Source: Neocallimastix lanati (nom. inval.) (lineage: Eukaryota > Neocallimastigomycota > Neocallimastigomycetes > Neocallimastigales > Neocallimastigaceae). Taken from it: 64,000 bases of DNA. The notes beneath the pieces are model-generated. The model saw nothing but the letters and a program-made list of their open reading frames with translations. It had not been told where the DNA came from and did not search any database. This document shows positions 33,174 to 49,825 of the stretch, in pieces. The position numbers were made by a program, and so were the translations under genes. Every line of letters begins with the position of its first letter. Within the stretch, counting starts at the first letter, position 1. The stretch spans positions 46,001 through 110,000 of the forward strand of contig JACVTC010000027.1 of assembly GCA_016946835.1 (NCBI GenBank). Reading direction: 5' to 3'.

Positions 33174-34271
33174 ATGGGTGTGGAGGCACTTTTATTTTTA
33201 TTAGCAGCAATTATATCTGCTGTATTGTTATTTATTATGGTCTACTTTGTATCCTTTTTCAATAAATATAACCATTTTACTTCAATTATAAATAGTTGTA
33301 GTAATGTAAAAAATAAAATAGACAAAGGTTAAATAATACATAAAATGGAATAGTAAACTAGAAAACATACACATATATATATTTATATTTAATAAAAAAA
33401 AAAAAAAAAAAAAAACCTTAATTCTTCTTATATTTTATTTCAAATCAACCTTTTTTATGTATATATAATAATAATAATAATAAAAATGAAAATTACAGGT
33501 TATTATGTTCACTGATTTAGAAAATGATTACATTAACCCAATTGATCTTTGTACCAAATTAAATCATGTATGATATAATATATATCTATCAATGAGAATT
33601 AATTTATTAATATAATATGCCATTAAAATTTAGATATATATATAATAAATATATTAAATATTAAATATATATAATTTTTTATTTGTTAATTAATATTCAG
33701 TTCGTTATACCAAATTATATCGCTCATGCTATAATGACATTGTTCTTTTTATTCACTGGAAAATGGTTAACTTTCTTATTTAATCTTCCATTACTGTGTT
33801 ATAATATTAAAAGGTATTGTTCAAATATTAAATAAATAATGAATAAAACTATAATATTGTTACTCATTTATTCATAAAGGTCTTTTAAGTAACAAATGTT
33901 AATTATAATTATAATAATAATAATTATTATTAAAATTAAAAATGATCGTTAAAATTTTTTCAAATTCATATATTAATAATTATTTTATTATATAAATTAT
34001 TTATTTTTTATTTTATTTGCAGATATATAGATAATAGACATTTATTCGATGCCACTGAAATCATTAGAACTTTATCATATGATAAGAAAGAAAGTATCAT
34101 TAAATTAGTATTCTTCTTTATTTCATTCTTCTTATGTAAGTTTTATGATATAATATATAATTTCAAATATTAAACAATAATTTAATAATTACATATCTAA
34201 CTATTCTTTCTATTATTAATGTGATTTATATTATTGGTTTATTAAATTTCATTGAACAACTAAATATTATT

Positions 34272-34331
<60 letters not shown>

Positions 34332-34387
34332 TAATATAAAAAATATTAAATATAAAAAATTGAATCATTCAAGATCTATGCGGGTAA
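33174..34387 (+). CDS. ERV14: Cornichon/Erv14 family ER cargo receptor, five exons
   Basis: Exons 33174-33248, 33499-33567, 33701-33813, 34023-34135 and 34374-34387, all with GT...AG introns and consistent phase, give 127 residues (Erv14 is about 138). Exon 1 encodes MGVEALLFLLAAIISAVLLF and IMVYF; exon 2 VIMFTDLENDYINPIDLC; exon 3 FVIPNYIAHAIMTLFFLFTG; exon 4 DATEIIRTLS and IIKLVFFFISFF. These match the whole length of cornichon, including DLExDYINPIDLC and DATEIxRTLS. The family consists of small multi-span membrane proteins that load transmembrane cargo into COPII vesicles at the ER. The last coding exon is only 14 nt and ends YLCG, so the C-terminus is shorter than usual. The gene symbol is given by homology. 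Confidence 0.93.
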
Positions 34388-35475
34388 ATATTTATTTCAC
34401 TTTATTTTCTAATTATTAATGTATATAAAATTTTCAAAAATTAATATTAAATTTATATATAAATAAATTATATTTTCATATTAAGAATGGCTATGGCTAT
34501 TTTAAAGAATTATTAAGGAGTTTCCACTTTATTAAAATTTGATTAATAATAATTATAATTATATTAAGTAAAAGAAAATAAAATAGAATAAAAGAAAACT
34601 AAATATCAAGCATTAAACAGTAATACATATTTTCATAATTTTGATTAGTATCATTTAAATGATACAATGAAGCTTAATATATATATTTTATTTTTTAAAA
34701 TGTAATTTTTATAACCTTTTTAGTTTATTAAGAATATTATAATAACAAAAATTGATAATAACAAAAAAAATTAAAAAGTAAATCAAATTTTATAATAATG
34801 ATAATTATATATTATAATATTTGATTATTATTATTATAAAATATTCATAATTATTATTTAATTATTTATTAAATAGTATAATATTTAATAATTATTTTTA
34901 TCATTATTTATTTATTTATTTTATTTATTTATTTATTGTTTAATTATTTATATATTATTTATTATTTATTATTTAATTATTTGTTATTTGTTAATTATTA
35001 TATTTTGTTATTTCCTTTTCTATTTTTATTTCTATTTTTATTTTTATTTTTATTTTTATTTTTATTATATATATATTTTATAATTAAATCAATTAATAAT
35101 AAAATTATTAAATTATCAAAATATGTCATTCTATAATTTAGAATATAATCAAATATATATAGTAAGCTGTTTTTTAATTCATAAATATTAGATATTTTTT
35201 TATATAAAATAAATTATAATAAGTAATAAAAAGAAATATTAAGATTATCTATTTATATAATAAAAAAAAAAAAAAATAAATCACCAATTTTATAATTAAA
35301 ATTTATTTATAAATAGATTTATTAATAATTGCTAAAAATTATACAAATTAAAAAAAAAAAATAAAATAAAAAAAAAAAAAAAAAAAAAAAAGCAAAATAA
35401 AATAAATTAAAATAGAATAAAATATATAAAATAAAATAAGATTAAATATCAAACTTTTGAATTAAACTTTTTTAT

Positions 35476-35511
<36 letters not shown>

Positions 35512-36734
35512 CAAAAGATAATTTGATTTAAATTGAATAAATATTTTAATAGTTGTATATAAACATCAAAATATCAAAAATATAAATATATATCAGGACG
35601 GATAAAAAATATAGAACATCACCTGATTTTGTCTTCTTAATAAATAGTGTTAGCTTAACTTTAAAGGTTTTATATCATATAAATCTTTTATAACGATATT
35701 ATTTTAATAATTAACATTTTAACATTCCTTGGCTACCTTTTATTTCATGAAAATGATGCAAAACATTTTTTTTTTTAAGATTAGTAATGATATTATATAG
35801 TATACAAGAATAACGTTTAATATATTTAGTAATGTCTCTATTTGTTATAATCATGAATAGAATAATATCATTTGTAGAAAAGTATATAACCAAGAAGAGA
35901 GCCTTTATTAATGAGTATCAAAATATAATAATATAGAATAAAGAATTAATTTAAATGTATTAAAGATAGAAAACCTAAATTAAGTAGGTTATTAATACAT
36001 AGACTTCTTTTATAAAATATTTAATATGAAATTATTTAATTTTTTTTTTTTTTAAAAAAAATGTTTCTTACATCATAATTTCTCAAAAATAATTAAAAAC
36101 TATTATATATTTAAATTAAATAATTTTTATATTTTTATTTAATACATATTATATTAATCAAATAAAAATATAAAAAAAACTATTTTTATATATAATAAAG
36201 TTTTTTTTATAAATTCTAAAAAAAAAAATTTATATTACAATTTTTATTAGTATTTATTTTTACTTCTATAACAAAAACTTTATTTTTTGAAAAAATAATT
36301 ATATTTAAATATTTTTAAATTATTATATCCAAATAATAATTAACCTTAATGTTCATTATTAAAATCAGCAACTTTAATATCATATGTATCAAATAATTAT
36401 ATGAAGTATAAAATAATATTAATAATTGTTATTAATATTATCTACATTATTATTTTTATTATTTCAATTATTATTATTAATTTTATTATTACTATTATTC
36501 ATAAAAAAAAATATTCACATTATATATATATATTATTAAAAAAGAAAAATAAAATAGTATTATTAATTTTTGTTAAAACATAATAATAGTAATATATATA
36601 AATACTTAATAATGCTAACATGTAATGTTATATTTTTCTATTTAATAATACTAATATAATATTATTTATATATATATAACATATATAATACTTTGATATT
36701 TTTCTATTTATTTTATCATAATATGATTTACAAT

Positions 36735-36774
<40 letters not shown>

Positions 36775-36892
36775 TAAAAAATTTTTAGTAATAAACAAAC
36801 ATTAATTATAATTAAATGAATAATTAAGTAAATAAATTAAAAATTTAGTATTTCCAAACAATTAAAAATGCAATATAATAATTTTTAATTTA

Positions 36893-36926
<34 letters not shown>

Positions 36927-37749
36927 TGTAGAAAAAAATATACCTATTTTATAAAAACGTTTTTTTTTTTTCTCCATTTTAATATATATTTATAATTTTT
37001 TTTTAAATAATTGTAATGAATTCTATTAAGAGTTAAAATATAAATTAAATATGAATAGCCAGAAGCTTGAATACTACTATATACAATATAATATTAATTT
37101 CTTTTGATCTATTATTTAATAATAGAATTATTTTTTTTTTTAACAAAGTAATACTAAATATATCCACAATAAAAAATTTATTAAATTTTTATTTATTATA
37201 TATATTAATATATATATTAAGAAAAAAACTATCATAAATAAAAAATATACATACTATATATAATAAGTAAATAAATGAAAATAAATATGCAAATTTAAGC
37301 AAAAATACAAAATACAATATTTATATATATATATAATACAAATAAAAGTTTATTAAAAATCATCAATAATAATAAATATTGTATTAATAAATAGTTTAAG
37401 TATATATATAATATAAATTATAGTATTATAAAAAAAAAAAAAGAATTTTATTTATTAAATATAATAAGTATTTTATTTATAATCAACAAGTTGTTCAAAA
37501 TATCATTAAAGTTTCAAATTTCAAATATTGATTAAGAAAGTAAAGACAAATTTGATGGATATATTATAATTTATTCAAATACAAGTAATTTAAATAGCAA
37601 TATATGAACAAATAGCATTTGAAATATTATAAATATCGTTGATTAATAATAATAATAATAATAATACCGACAGTAATAATAAGAAGAAATCAACTTTTAA
37701 TCAAATCACATTTAAATATATATAAAAAAATTATAATAATATTTTTTCA
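34388..37749. other. AT-rich intergenic region with long homopolymers
   Basis: No gene supported in 3.4 kb. Notable blocks are T runs at 35468-35511 and 36911-36927, A runs at 35371-35391 and 36740-36768, TTTTTA repeats at 35022-35066, and an (AAT)n tract at 37648-37667 about 80 bp before the next ATG. Confidence 0.6.
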
Positions 37750-38843
37750 ATGGAAAATTTACCCCAAGCAACAGAAAATAAAGAAATAAAACCACAAAAG
37801 GATGAAGAATTAATGAATCCGTTCGATGATTCCCAAAGTTATAGTCCAATTGACTTTGTACAGAATGAAAATAACATCAAAATAGAAATAAATGACGATA
37901 TTCGAAATATTGATAGCAATAATGAAAATAATACTGATATAAATAATACTGATAATAATATAGATAATGAAAATAATAATAATAATGAAAATAATAATGA
38001 TAGTAATCAACAAACACTTAATAATAAAAATTTACATACTTATAAGGATTCATCTTGTGAAGAATTTCCATCACTCAAAAATATATATAATAAAAACAAC
38101 TCTCTTGAAGGTCCTCAAAGTCCAGATTTAAAAAATCCATTTGAAGATTCGAATGAAATCCAAGAAAGTAATGAAGTCGATAATACTAATGATATTACTG
38201 ATTCTCTAAATAATGACAAAAATTATTCAAAAAATATAAATAGTAATACAAATAAAAATAATGATTCTGAAAATTCAGAAATCAATAAGTCATCAGTCAA
38301 TATAAATTATATTGAACAAAGAGAATCAAGAAGTTTAAAATTTAATATACCAGAATTACCTAAAAAAAATAAACGAATTATTGATACAGTTAAAGAAGAA
38401 GAACACATGGACAATAATAATTTAGATAGTTCATCAAAATCTTTAATTGAATCACAAGAAAATAACTCTTCCTCAACAAATAAAAACAAAAATTTAAAAA
38501 TATATAATAATTTTTCTTCAAAATATAAAATTTATTCTGGATCTTCTTCATCTATTACCATTGCATATGATACATCTCGAGAAGATACTTTAACCATTTA
38601 TTTATTCTCTAATATTTATTATATTATTGTACTTTATTTTATGGTATTTGTATCAATATCAACCATGATCTATAGTCAAAGAACAACGGAATGGATGAGT
38701 ATCTACGTAAATATTACAACACCAGAATGGACAACATATATTAATTCAACTAACTCTATACCATATAATTATATTGAAATATAGTAAATTATCATTATTT
38801 ATTTATATATTAGACTTTAATTCTATTTTTAATTTTATTTCTA

Positions 38844-38881
<38 letters not shown>

Positions 38882-39834
38882 TCATTTTTTTAAATATATT
38901 TTTATAATTTTATTTTATATATTATTCTTATTATATAAATATATATATACTTTTATATAATTACATTTATTAAATATAAATAAAAGTAAATGGGGTTTGA
39001 ATAAAATATGTTTAATAGAAGATGTTACATCAGCTACATCACAATCAGCAGAAAATAAAAAATCATGTACAGATAAATGTTTAAATGCTGTTTGTGGACA
39101 TTATACATGTTTATCAATGCAGGATACTTCAAAAGATAATGAAAAATTTTCTGTTGTATTTTTACATCATGAAAAATCATTAATTAAAGGAAATATAGGT
39201 AAAAACAGCACAATAGAAAACGTTATAAATGAAAATGGTAATAACAAAAAAATTATTTAAATACAAAAAAAAATTATATCAGAGAGATATTGATTATTTT
39301 AAATTTTAAATAAAGATATTAATTATAATAGAAATAATCAGATTATTGAGGAAGATTATAATGAAAACTATACACCAACCTCAACAAATACATTTCTTTC
39401 TAATCCATACAATGAATATGAAAATGAGGGGAAAATTATCAATATTGGATTATTAATGGATGATGATTATATCTATAAGCAAATAAATACAACAAATAAT
39501 ATAGATAATTACACCTATAAATTTATTGAAAGTAATGAATCTGGTAGTCAAGAACAGCTTTCTGAAAATAATAATGTACCTGATGATATTTTTAATTCAG
39601 ATATATGTTCAGAGATTAACAGGATTGAACTATGGGTTGATTTATGTTATGCATTGGAAGGTGTTATTTTAATATGTTTCACACTAGTTGTTATAAAAAT
39701 TATTCATTATAAAAAATTAAGAATTAATGAAACAGTATATGATGATCTATCGGATTTTGAATCAAATTCATTTTATAGTTTTACGGAAAGAACTGAAAGT
39801 CTTCCTTCAGTTGTAGGACCTAATCTTAGTGTAA

Positions 39835-39868
<34 letters not shown>

Positions 39869-40979
39869 TAAATTAATATATTATAATCATTATAATCATA
39901 AAAAAATAATTAATTATTATATAAATTCATCATATATAATTATATCGTTCATTTAAATATATATATTATTTACTTCATAAATCAATATAAATATATATAA
40001 ATATACATAATAAACTAATGACTTTTATAAAAAAAAAAAAAATTAATAATAATAACATATAATATATAATATACAAATATACAAATATATTAGTTTGGAG
40101 GAAGTAATTATCGTAGACCCTCTTATCAACAAAGTATTTATAGTAATCCCTCTAAAAACAGTATTTATGACAACGGCGATGAAAGTGAGAACAGTAATAA
40201 TAATTTAAATGATAACCCTAACCCTAACCCTAATGAATCCTTAACCATTTCACAATTAAAAAACTTTCAACCAAAATCCATCTTAAAAAAATCGGAAACA
40301 ACATCTAATATTAAGCCATTAGAAATGAAGAATGCCAATAAAGATATTTTAGATTATAATATCAATATTAAGGGTTCGAAACCCAAAAGACATGCTACCA
40401 TAAATGAACCATCACAAATGCGTTTTGTAAGAAAACTTTCAATTCCAAGTTCATCAGTACCAAATCAACCAAAACCACTAACAAATAAACAACCTATGGC
40501 TACAAGAGGTATTCTTAGAAAAAATACCAATACCATTAGAGAAAATATCCCACCACATATTAATCTAGAGGAACCCTCTACCCCTAAAAATGATCTTCAA
40601 GAATCAGACTTTAGATTAATAAAATCAAATTCTGCCGATAATCTTTGTAATCGATCATTACAACGTCATAAAAAATTAAAGAGTAAAATGAATGTTCAAG
40701 ATATATTTAATAGAAATGATGACACTTTAGAGAAAAAGGATAAAGGTAAAGAAAAAGAAAAAGGAAAGGATAATGTTGAGCAAGTAAAAATATTAAAAAC
40801 ATCTGATATAACATCAAGTAAATAAAATAAAATAAAAAAAAAATACATAAGAAAAATAAAATAAAAACATAAAAAAAAAATTAAACAAATCAATCAATCA
40901 ATATTTATTTAAAACTTTATTTTATTTTATTTTATTTATTTTTTATTCAGCATCAGTAATTAATTTTCATTAATTAAAT

Positions 40980-41010
<31 letters not shown>

Positions 41011-42365
41011 TATAATTTTTTTATTCTTTTATATTATTTTAATCTTAATGATTTTTTTTTCATTATTTATATAATATTATTACATTTTATTGAATAAAAT
41101 ATATAAATATTAAATATTAAATATTAAATATTAAATATTATAAATATTATATATATATATATATATTATAATAATAATAATAATAATAATAATACTCATT
41201 AGATGAATTAAGCGATAATAAAAATCATATTATTAACATTGAACCTCAAAATATAATTCCTACCAAAAATGAAATCAAAGAAATTTATGAGGAACCATCA
41301 TTATTAGGACTACAACCACCATCATCAAAACTCACCCGACATATATCCACTATAAATACACGAAGAAGAAATTCTATGTTTAGTTATGGTTATCCACAAA
41401 CTTTCGATGATTCATCAGGTATGGGCAACAACATCTCGGAAAGAGGACTGAAAGCATTAAGTAATTTATCCTCCAATCGACTCTTTGGCATGAACAGTGG
41501 ATTTTTATATCCTCCTCCTCCACCATATCAATTAAGAAATCAATGTCGATTTTCAATCATTGCAATATCAGAAGATGTTAAAAGTGAAGGAGCTAATATT
41601 AAAATTCCATTAAATAAAAATGCTGATGGTGAATCAGAAAATAATTATATTATTGGACATTCAACAGATCCGACCGTTCTCTTAAATTTGAACCTAACGA
41701 AATCAAATAGTACTAATAATAAGCGTTCAGCTGTAGTCGTTCGTAAACCTACTGATCTTTTAAAAATAGGAGAAACAAGATTCATTTGTTACTGCTATTT
41801 AATTATTATTTTCCTTACCGTATTAATTAGTAAGTTAAAATAAAAAATAAATAAATAAATAAATAAATATAAAAAATAGATATATTATTTTAATAATATG
41901 AATATATATGTATATTCATATATTAATAAGTTAATAAATTATGAATATTTTAATATTAATATTTAAACAAATAAATATAATATATATATATATATAAAGC
42001 TACGTTCTGTATTATAACAATTATGGGCTGGACCAAAATAAGAATGCGTACAAGAGTAAAAACAATTGGATCATTCTTTAGTCCAGATACCATGATTGTT
42101 ATGGACCTTTCATTATTATACTATGTTATTGGTAAATTAAAATTATATAAATAAATATAAACATATTTACTTATAAACTATTTAATATTATTTTATATAT
42201 ATTGAAATAATAATAATAATAATAAATAATAATAATAATAATAATAATAATTAAATTATAATTTAAATAGGAACGTTTATTCAAATTGTTGGTACTTCAT
42301 TTATTATATATGCCTATATTTATTCTTTCAATGTTGTAAAGAAAGCATTAATCAAAGGGCAGTGA
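37750..42365 (+). CDS. Multi-pass membrane protein of unknown family, seven exons
   Basis: Exons 37750-38783, 38987-39198, 39316-39830, 40094-40817, 41203-41829, 42000-42131 and 42271-42365 keep a single frame across six GT...AG introns and give 1,112 residues. An alternative exon-2 donor at 39238 would add 13. A long Asn/Ser/Asp-rich N-terminus (with two NPF(D/E)D-type motifs) precedes membrane segments YIIVLYFMVFVSISTMI, LEGVILICFTLVVIKII, CYLIIIFLTVLIS joined to TTFCIITIM, and LLYYVIGTFIQIVGTSFIIY. A Cys-rich loop (CTDKCLNAVCGHYTC) between the first two spans is probably disulfide-linked and luminal or extracellular. Large hydrophilic loops rich in Ser and basic residues, with repeated ILRK/ILKK motifs, lie between spans 2 and 3. 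No family is recognised. Confidence 0.82.
40215..40235 (+). repeat. Telomere-like CCCTAA repeat inside exon 4
   Basis: Three consecutive AACCCT units followed by AA, in frame, encode an Asn-Pro repeat (NPNPNPN). This equals just over three units of the common TTAGGG-type telomere repeat. Being in frame within a coding exon, it may be simple codon slippage. Confidence 0.7.
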
Positions 42366-42518
42366 TTCTATTATATATATATATAAGTATAAAAAGTATA
42401 TATATAAAAAATATATGTTATATATATTTAATTTAAAAAATATTTAATAAAGATATATCAATAAAACATTAAATATTAAATTAAATATATATATATATAT
42501 ATATAATTTAAAAATAAA

Positions 42519-42553
<35 letters not shown>

Positions 42554-43124
42554 AAAAAAAATATATATTTATATGGAGTAATAATGGAATTTATAAACTA
42601 TACCTTTCTATACTATATTTTGTTTTGATAAAACAAAAAATAAAAAAAAAAAATAATAATAATAATAATAATAATGCATTTTTATTTAACACAATCAATT
42701 TTCTTAATTCATTCTTATATAATAGTGATTATATATATTTATATATAATCTTATTTTCTATTTATATTATTTCAACTAATTCATTCTATTATATATAGAT
42801 AGATATATAATTGTTGAAATAAATCATAAAGAAAAAAAAAAAATTTTTTTTTTTTTATCTTTAATTTGTTTATGAGTAAAGAATAGAATATATAAAATAC
42901 ATTATATTTTTCTTTTTCTTTAAATTTTTTTTTTATTATTTACTATCCATTATTATTAAAATAAAGACAATTTAATAAATTTAGACAAAAGAAAAAATTA
43001 TTAAAAATAGAAATACAATCAATATATACAATATATATATCTTTTCCATAATTACTGCTTATTTATTATATTTAATTTTTTTTTTTAATTTTATACTTAA
43101 ATATTTATTTATTTTGCTTTTTTT

Positions 43125-43196
<72 letters not shown>

Positions 43197-43771
43197 AAGA
43201 AAAGAAAAAATTATGTGTATTTAAAGAATAAGTTTAAATAAATATTTATAAATTAAAAAATTCTATAGCTATATATAAAAATATATATTAATATATATAT
43301 ATATATACTTCATAAACATAAAAATAACAAATCATTCAAGTGTTTAGACTTTTAATTTTTTTATTTTTTTATTTTTTTATTTTTTATTTTTTATTTTTTA
43401 TTTTATATTTTGTTTTTGTTTTTCGCATTAATATTATTACTATTATTTTATTATTTACTATTATTTTATTTGTCTTATTTATTAATTTCTCTTTTCTTAT
43501 TGTAATATATTAATATTTTATGTGTTTTGTTTTGTTTTGTTTTTTGATTTTTATCTTATTATTATTATTTTTTTTTTTGTTTTTCCTTTTGTTTTTTTGT
43601 TTTCTTTTGTTTTCTTTTATTTTTTTTTTTATTTTTTATTTTTTATTTTTTATTTTTTATTTTTTTATTTTTATTTTTATTTTTTTTGATGTTATTATTT
43701 ATTTGTTAATTTATATTTTTTTTATTTATTTATTACATTATTAATATCATATTTTTAATATTATTATTATC

Positions 43772-43802
<31 letters not shown>

Positions 43803-43894
43803 TTAGTATTAGTATTAGTATTTTTATTATTATTATTATTATTATTATTTGCATTTATTTGATGTATTATACCGTATTATACATATATAACAAT
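42366..43894. other. Intergenic region between convergent genes
   Basis: Both flanking genes end here, so both 3' UTRs lie within it. It contains A runs (42520-42550, 43129-43172), TTTTTA-type repeats (43350-43400 and 43620-43690), and an AGT tract turning into ATTAGT and then ATT at 43771-43850. No gene seen. Confidence 0.6.
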
Positions 43895-46512
<2,618 letters not shown>

Positions 46513-46546
46513 ATCGCTATCATATATTTATAAATATTTTTATTAT

Positions 46547-46650
46547 TTATTCATTCATTTATTTATTTATTCATTTATTCATTTATTCATTTATTCATTT
46601 ATTCATTTATTAATTTATTCATTTATTCATTTATTTATTTGTTCAATTGT
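46547..46650. repeat. TTCATTTA-type minisatellite upstream of pullulanase
   Basis: About a dozen irregular copies of attcattt/atttattt, beginning some 35 bp upstream of the pullulanase start codon, hence in its 5' UTR or promoter. Confidence 0.8.
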
Positions 46651-47439
46651 TATTTATTCATATTTATTTTTTGAATTTAGATTATATGTATAATAATAAT
46701 ATTATTAATAATAATATAAATAAATATAAAAATTATAAATATTTTTTAAAAATTCTTTTTTCAAAATGTATAAAATGTATAATCCATTTAATTATTTATA
46801 ATTATTTTTTTTTTTTTGAAATGTTATTTTTAGTAAAACACCTCTATTATTATTGTTTATACTTTAAATACTATTAATATATTATATTATTACCTTTGAA
46901 AAATTTTATATTTGTTACTTTTGGTTATTTTAAATAATTTACTGTATCAAATCTTTTAATTGTTCTATATATAAATAATTTTTAATTATGAGATGGTATT
47001 ATACTTATATCAGAAAAAAGTATATGATATAAAAGATAATAAAAATAAAAATGATAATAATTATAATTCTGTTTAATTCTATTTAAAATAACACATTAAC
47101 AATATTAAATAGTACGAATGTTATAGGTTAATAATTCAAACTAATATGTAAAAAAAGTGAAAATATAAATCATTAATACTTATATATATATATGAAAAAG
47201 TTAAACTTTAATTAAATCAGTATCTACTAATTACAATATTTAATAAAATCTTATACGGATTGATAAATTTTATTATTCAACGCATATAAATTACATAAAA
47301 GTCTATATTTAATAAGTCCTAATATAGTAAATTTAATTTATTTATTTATTTAAAAATTATGTATATTATCTATATATCTCGAGAATTTTAAAAGATTAAA
47401 AAAAAAATATTCAATTATTTAATATTTTTTCAATATTAT

Positions 47440-47830
47440 TTAATAATAATTATTAATTATTAATTATTATTTATTATTTATTATTTATTATTTATTATTT
47501 ATTATTAACTATTTATTTATTATTTATTATTTATGATTTATTATTTATTATTTGTTATTTATTATTTATTATTTATGATTTATTATTTGTTATTTATTAT
47601 TTATTATTTATGATTTATTATTTGTTATTTATTATTTATTATTTATGATTTATTATTTGTTATTTATTATTTATTATTTATGATTTATTATTTGTTATTT
47701 ATTATTTATTATTTATTATTTATTATTAACTATTTATTTATTATTTATTATTTATTATTCAATTATTTATTATTTATTATTTATTATTATTTATTATTTA
47801 ATTATTAGCTATTGTTTATTATTTATTAAT
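47440..47830. repeat. Minisatellite with 35-bp higher-order period
   Basis: Built from ttatta and tttatta words. A regular unit containing tttatgatttattatttgtt recurs at roughly 35-bp intervals (tgattt at about 47534, 47576, 47611, 47646 and 47681), flanked on both sides by copies of ttattaactatttatttatt. Confidence 0.82.
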
Positions 47831-48707
47831 TTATATTATCTATAATTATTCAATTAAAAATATTTAGTCATATGTTATAATAATTATTAATTCATTTCAA
47901 AATTTCAATTTTATTTATCTTTATCTTACAATTAAAGGTAGTTAACAAGAATAGCTTTTCATATTTTCTATATATAAAGTATCAAAAATTATTATTATTA
48001 CTATAAAATCAATTTATTTGAAGTTTTATTTATTAAACTGCAAAATTCTTCTAAGTTTTATTGTTCTAAAATATTTTATAAAAAAAAAAATCATTTGTTC
48101 AAATTGATAAATTAGATTTATTAATATATAATTTTAATTATAAGTTTTATTCATCATTAGAATCTAAATTTATAATTAAATCTTAGATTCATATGTTGTA
48201 TAAAATTGGTTCTTCAACGCAATAATGATTAACCTTTCTTTTTATTAATTCAATTTATTTATATCATTTCTATGAAATAAATAAAAAAAATATAAATTAT
48301 TTATAAATACAAAAAAGGAAAATTTATAAAAAATATAATTAACAGTTACACAAACACCAAATATAACAATATATTTATTGTTTACCTAATTTTTTTTTTT
48401 TTCATATAGTATTTTATAAGTAGAGGAATGGTAAAAAAAATTAATATAATAAAAATACAAAGTACATACTAAATTCAAGAATAAAAAATAGAATGATTAG
48501 CCATCATAAAAGTTTTTTAATTCTTATTTGGTTATAATGATTTATTAATATCAAATCTTTTTTTTTTTTTTTTTTTTTAAGTTTGACATTTCTTATGTTA
48601 GTTTCAACTAACTAGATAAAAAAAATATTACCATAACAAGTCAGGTTGAAAGAACTAATTATTTTAAGAATCATATTAAAATAAATTTTTTATTTCATTT
48701 ATTTCTA

Positions 48708-48710
<3 letters not shown>

Positions 48711-48799
<89 letters not shown>
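48711..48799. repeat. Compound (ATT)n-(AGT)n microsatellite
   Basis: About 15 ATT units pass directly into about 14 AGT units. A shorter compound of the same AGT and ATT triplets lies at 43771-43850. Confidence 0.85.
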
Positions 48800-49083
48800 C
48801 TATTATTATTTTGTTCATTATTATCAAATATATAATAGTTTTTTTTTTAAAAAAAAGAAAATCTGAACTATATTATGTGACTGGAATTTTCAAATATAAT
48901 TTGCAAAATTAATACTAGAATACCTATTTTTATTGTTTTCATTATTATTATAAAAAGTATTAATAACTAATATAGTTTCTTTTCTTCAGTTGAAAAATCT
49001 TCCAATTTGATGTTACATAGAGGAAAAAAAAAAATAAATCTTTATAACAAAAATAAATATAAAATAACCAATAATATATTTTT

Positions 49084-49133
<50 letters not shown>

Positions 49134-49574
49134 AATAGATATTTATTCTTTTATTAAAGTGTTGTATACTCAATATGATTTTAATATTAAAACAGTAATT
49201 ATTATTAAAAAAATATAGAATAATTACCATGATTACTAATTAATTTATAAAATTTATTTTAAAGTTTATTTATTTACTTCATAAAAAAGAATATAATTCA
49301 AAATTTAAAATTTTTTTTTAAAGTGAACTTTATTCAAAAAATATTATATAGTATTTTATTAGTGTTATAGTTTTATCAGTAACGTGTATATATAAATAAT
49401 GTTATATTAATACTATCTTTAATGGATTTTTTTTTTTTATTTTATATTATAAAGATAAAAAAAAAATTTTAATATTTTTAATCTTTCTTTTTATTAAACA
49501 TTTAATAAAATGTTAATTTAAATACTTTCCTAATCCTTATCTATTAATCATTTTTTAAAAATTTTTAACAAACT

Positions 49575-49825
49575 TTTTTTTTTTTTTTTTTTTATTTGCG
49601 GTGTGTACCGCCCTATGCCCCCCTCAAGACATGGGAATCTTAAGGTAGTCACAACACTTAGGTGTGCTTTTGCACAGGTGGATACAGTCCCTACTGGACA
49701 GCCTTACTGCTTATTCAGCATTATTGGCGCTCTAACCATACATATTATTGCTGAGATTTTTTAGAACGATTTTTCTCGGAATGCTTTTTCAGTGCATAAC
49801 TCCCTAGAAGCGAGGTTGGAGTTCC
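49575..49825 (-). mobile_element. Poly(A)-tailed retroposon (SINE or 5'-truncated LINE), TSD acaaact
   Basis: The sequence at 49597-49825 is about half G+C by eye, inside spacer of far lower G+C. In the minus orientation it starts GGAACTCCAACC, ends ACACACCGCAAAT and then a run of about 20 A, and the whole is flanked by acaaact at 49568-49574 and 49826-49832. A 3' A-tail plus target duplication is the mark of target-primed retroposition. It folds into several strong hairpins: gcggt/accgc just before the tail, tgtgc/gcaca with a tttt loop, cagtcc/ggac(a), and aactcc/ggagtt at the head. No long open frame and no convincing Pol III boxes are seen. I cannot name the family. Confidence 0.8.

Larger units (their letters stand above)
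46513..49567. other. Intergenic region upstream of pullulanase, dominated by simple repeats
   Basis: No gene seen. Just upstream of the pullulanase ATG is a CATTTATT-type repeat (46547-46650). A 35-bp-period minisatellite lies at about 47440-47830, ATT turning into AGT repeats at 48711-48799, and T runs at 48558-48578 and 49090-49129. Confidence 0.6.

Noticed and set aside
40215..40235. Chromosome-end or telomere scar
   Set aside because: It is in frame inside a spliced exon with genes on both sides; reported only as an interstitial repeat.
43520..43744. Phe/Leu-rich plus-strand open frame before pullulanase
   Set aside because: Generated by TTTTTA repeats in the intergenic region; no real protein texture.
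49597..49612. Resemblance of gtacacaccgc (minus) to the conserved 3' end of small-subunit rRNA
   Set aside because: Only about a dozen bases match and they are part of a local palindrome; the neighbouring rRNA sequence is absent.
49728..49745. tRNA D-arm-like ggttagagcgcc on the minus strand inside the retroposon
   Set aside because: No acceptor or T arm follows in tRNA spacing, so a tRNA or tRNA pseudogene is not supported.
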